Below the pieces are notes generated by a model that was not told where the DNA came from, ran no database searches, and saw nothing but the letters and a program-made list of their open reading frames with translations. DNA of 64,000 bases. Origin: Climacteris rufus. Its lineage: Eukaryota; Chordata; Aves; Passeriformes; Climacteridae. Location of the stretch: the NCBI GenBank assembly GCA_013398175.1, contig VZRZ01001227.1, positions 487,923 to 551,922 on the forward strand, in the 5' to 3' direction. Positions 63,618 to 64,000 of this stretch are shown piece by piece. How positions within the stretch are numbered: the stretch's first letter is position 1; each line of letters begins with the position of its first letter. The position numbers were made by a program, and so were the translations under genes.

Positions 63618-64000
63618 TGTTGTCGCACTTGGACACGAAAGAAAGACACAGACACGCTTTGGAGAGAGAAGAGCCAAGACTGCTCCGGACTGGGTTCGGA
63701 CTTTATTTTTATGTCCTCTTAGAAACCACCGTGGATTGGAGGGAGAAATTGCCCCCCTCAATCACACTGGTCAAAGGAGAAGTCCATCAAATATCTCTGC
63801 CCAGGAGAAAGGAATGCAAACAATAGAACACAGTTAGAAAAACATGGCTATGTTTACAGAAAGTGCATGAGAAACTGTTACAGAAAAATGAAAACATTGA
63901 AGAACTGCAAAACTCAGGGCAACATCTCATCCTTTTTCCATTAAAAAAGAAAACAGAAAAAAAGAAAATGAACAATCTTCAATCTCTGCTTGTGGAAGGA
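63618..64000 (-). mobile_element. endogenous retrovirus LTR, antisense, truncated by window end
   Basis: Read on the minus strand, the block contains a TATA/AATAAA-type element (plus-strand tttatt at 63702-63707), then a C/T-rich U5-like stretch ending in CA at 63618, as LTRs do. The next minus-strand bases do not begin with TGG as a tRNA primer-binding site would, so this looks like a solo or 3' LTR. A possible target duplication atgag is at 63613-63617. Family not identified. No viral gene is visible. Confidence 0.55.

Overview
This is a piece of a bird genome, most likely a songbird. Genes are split into many exons with GT-AG introns. The interspersed repeats are CR1 LINE tails, the dominant avian repeat. 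One repeat joins the 3' half of a tRNA-Ile to a CR1-like tail, which is the structure of the passerine SINE family TguSINE1. The GC-rich, compact introns fit a microchromosome. Identification rests on protein similarity recalled from memory; nothing was searched.

Two genes lie in tandem on the + strand. Positions 221-34090 hold the last 30 coding exons of CHD6, a chromodomain helicase of the CHD6-9 subfamily. They join without a frame break into 2370 residues running from inside chromodomain 1 to the stop. The N-terminal few hundred residues lie upstream of the window. A roughly 2.5-kb AT-rich 3' UTR follows, ending near a poly(A) signal at 36541. Positions 36580-39290 are intergenic with no gene that I can see. 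A CpG island from about 39290 to 41170 is broken by an 840-base assembly gap (40001-40840). The island is the promoter region of RBL1, which encodes the pocket protein p107. RBL1 coding exons 2-22 (40903-63268) join in frame into 1009 residues plus stop. Exon 1 and the transcription start are not visible and presumably fall in the gap. The last 380 bases look like an endogenous retroviral LTR lying antisense, immediately behind the RBL1 3' UTR.

Both products are nuclear regulators of transcription. CHD6 is an ATP-dependent chromatin remodeller. p107 binds E2F4/E2F5-DP and joins the DREAM/MuvB repressor. They are neighbours here, but I see no evidence that they work as one system.

I found no undescribed multi-gene system. 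The unusual items are small structural ones at splice sites: a 22-bp unit repeated about three times that triplicates the RBL1 exon 2 donor; a 15-bp duplication that gives CHD6 two in-frame donors; a roughly 98-bp copy of part of a CHD6 exon inside a later intron; a CR1 element starting almost at a splice donor; and a 105-bp RBL1 intron that is open and in frame.
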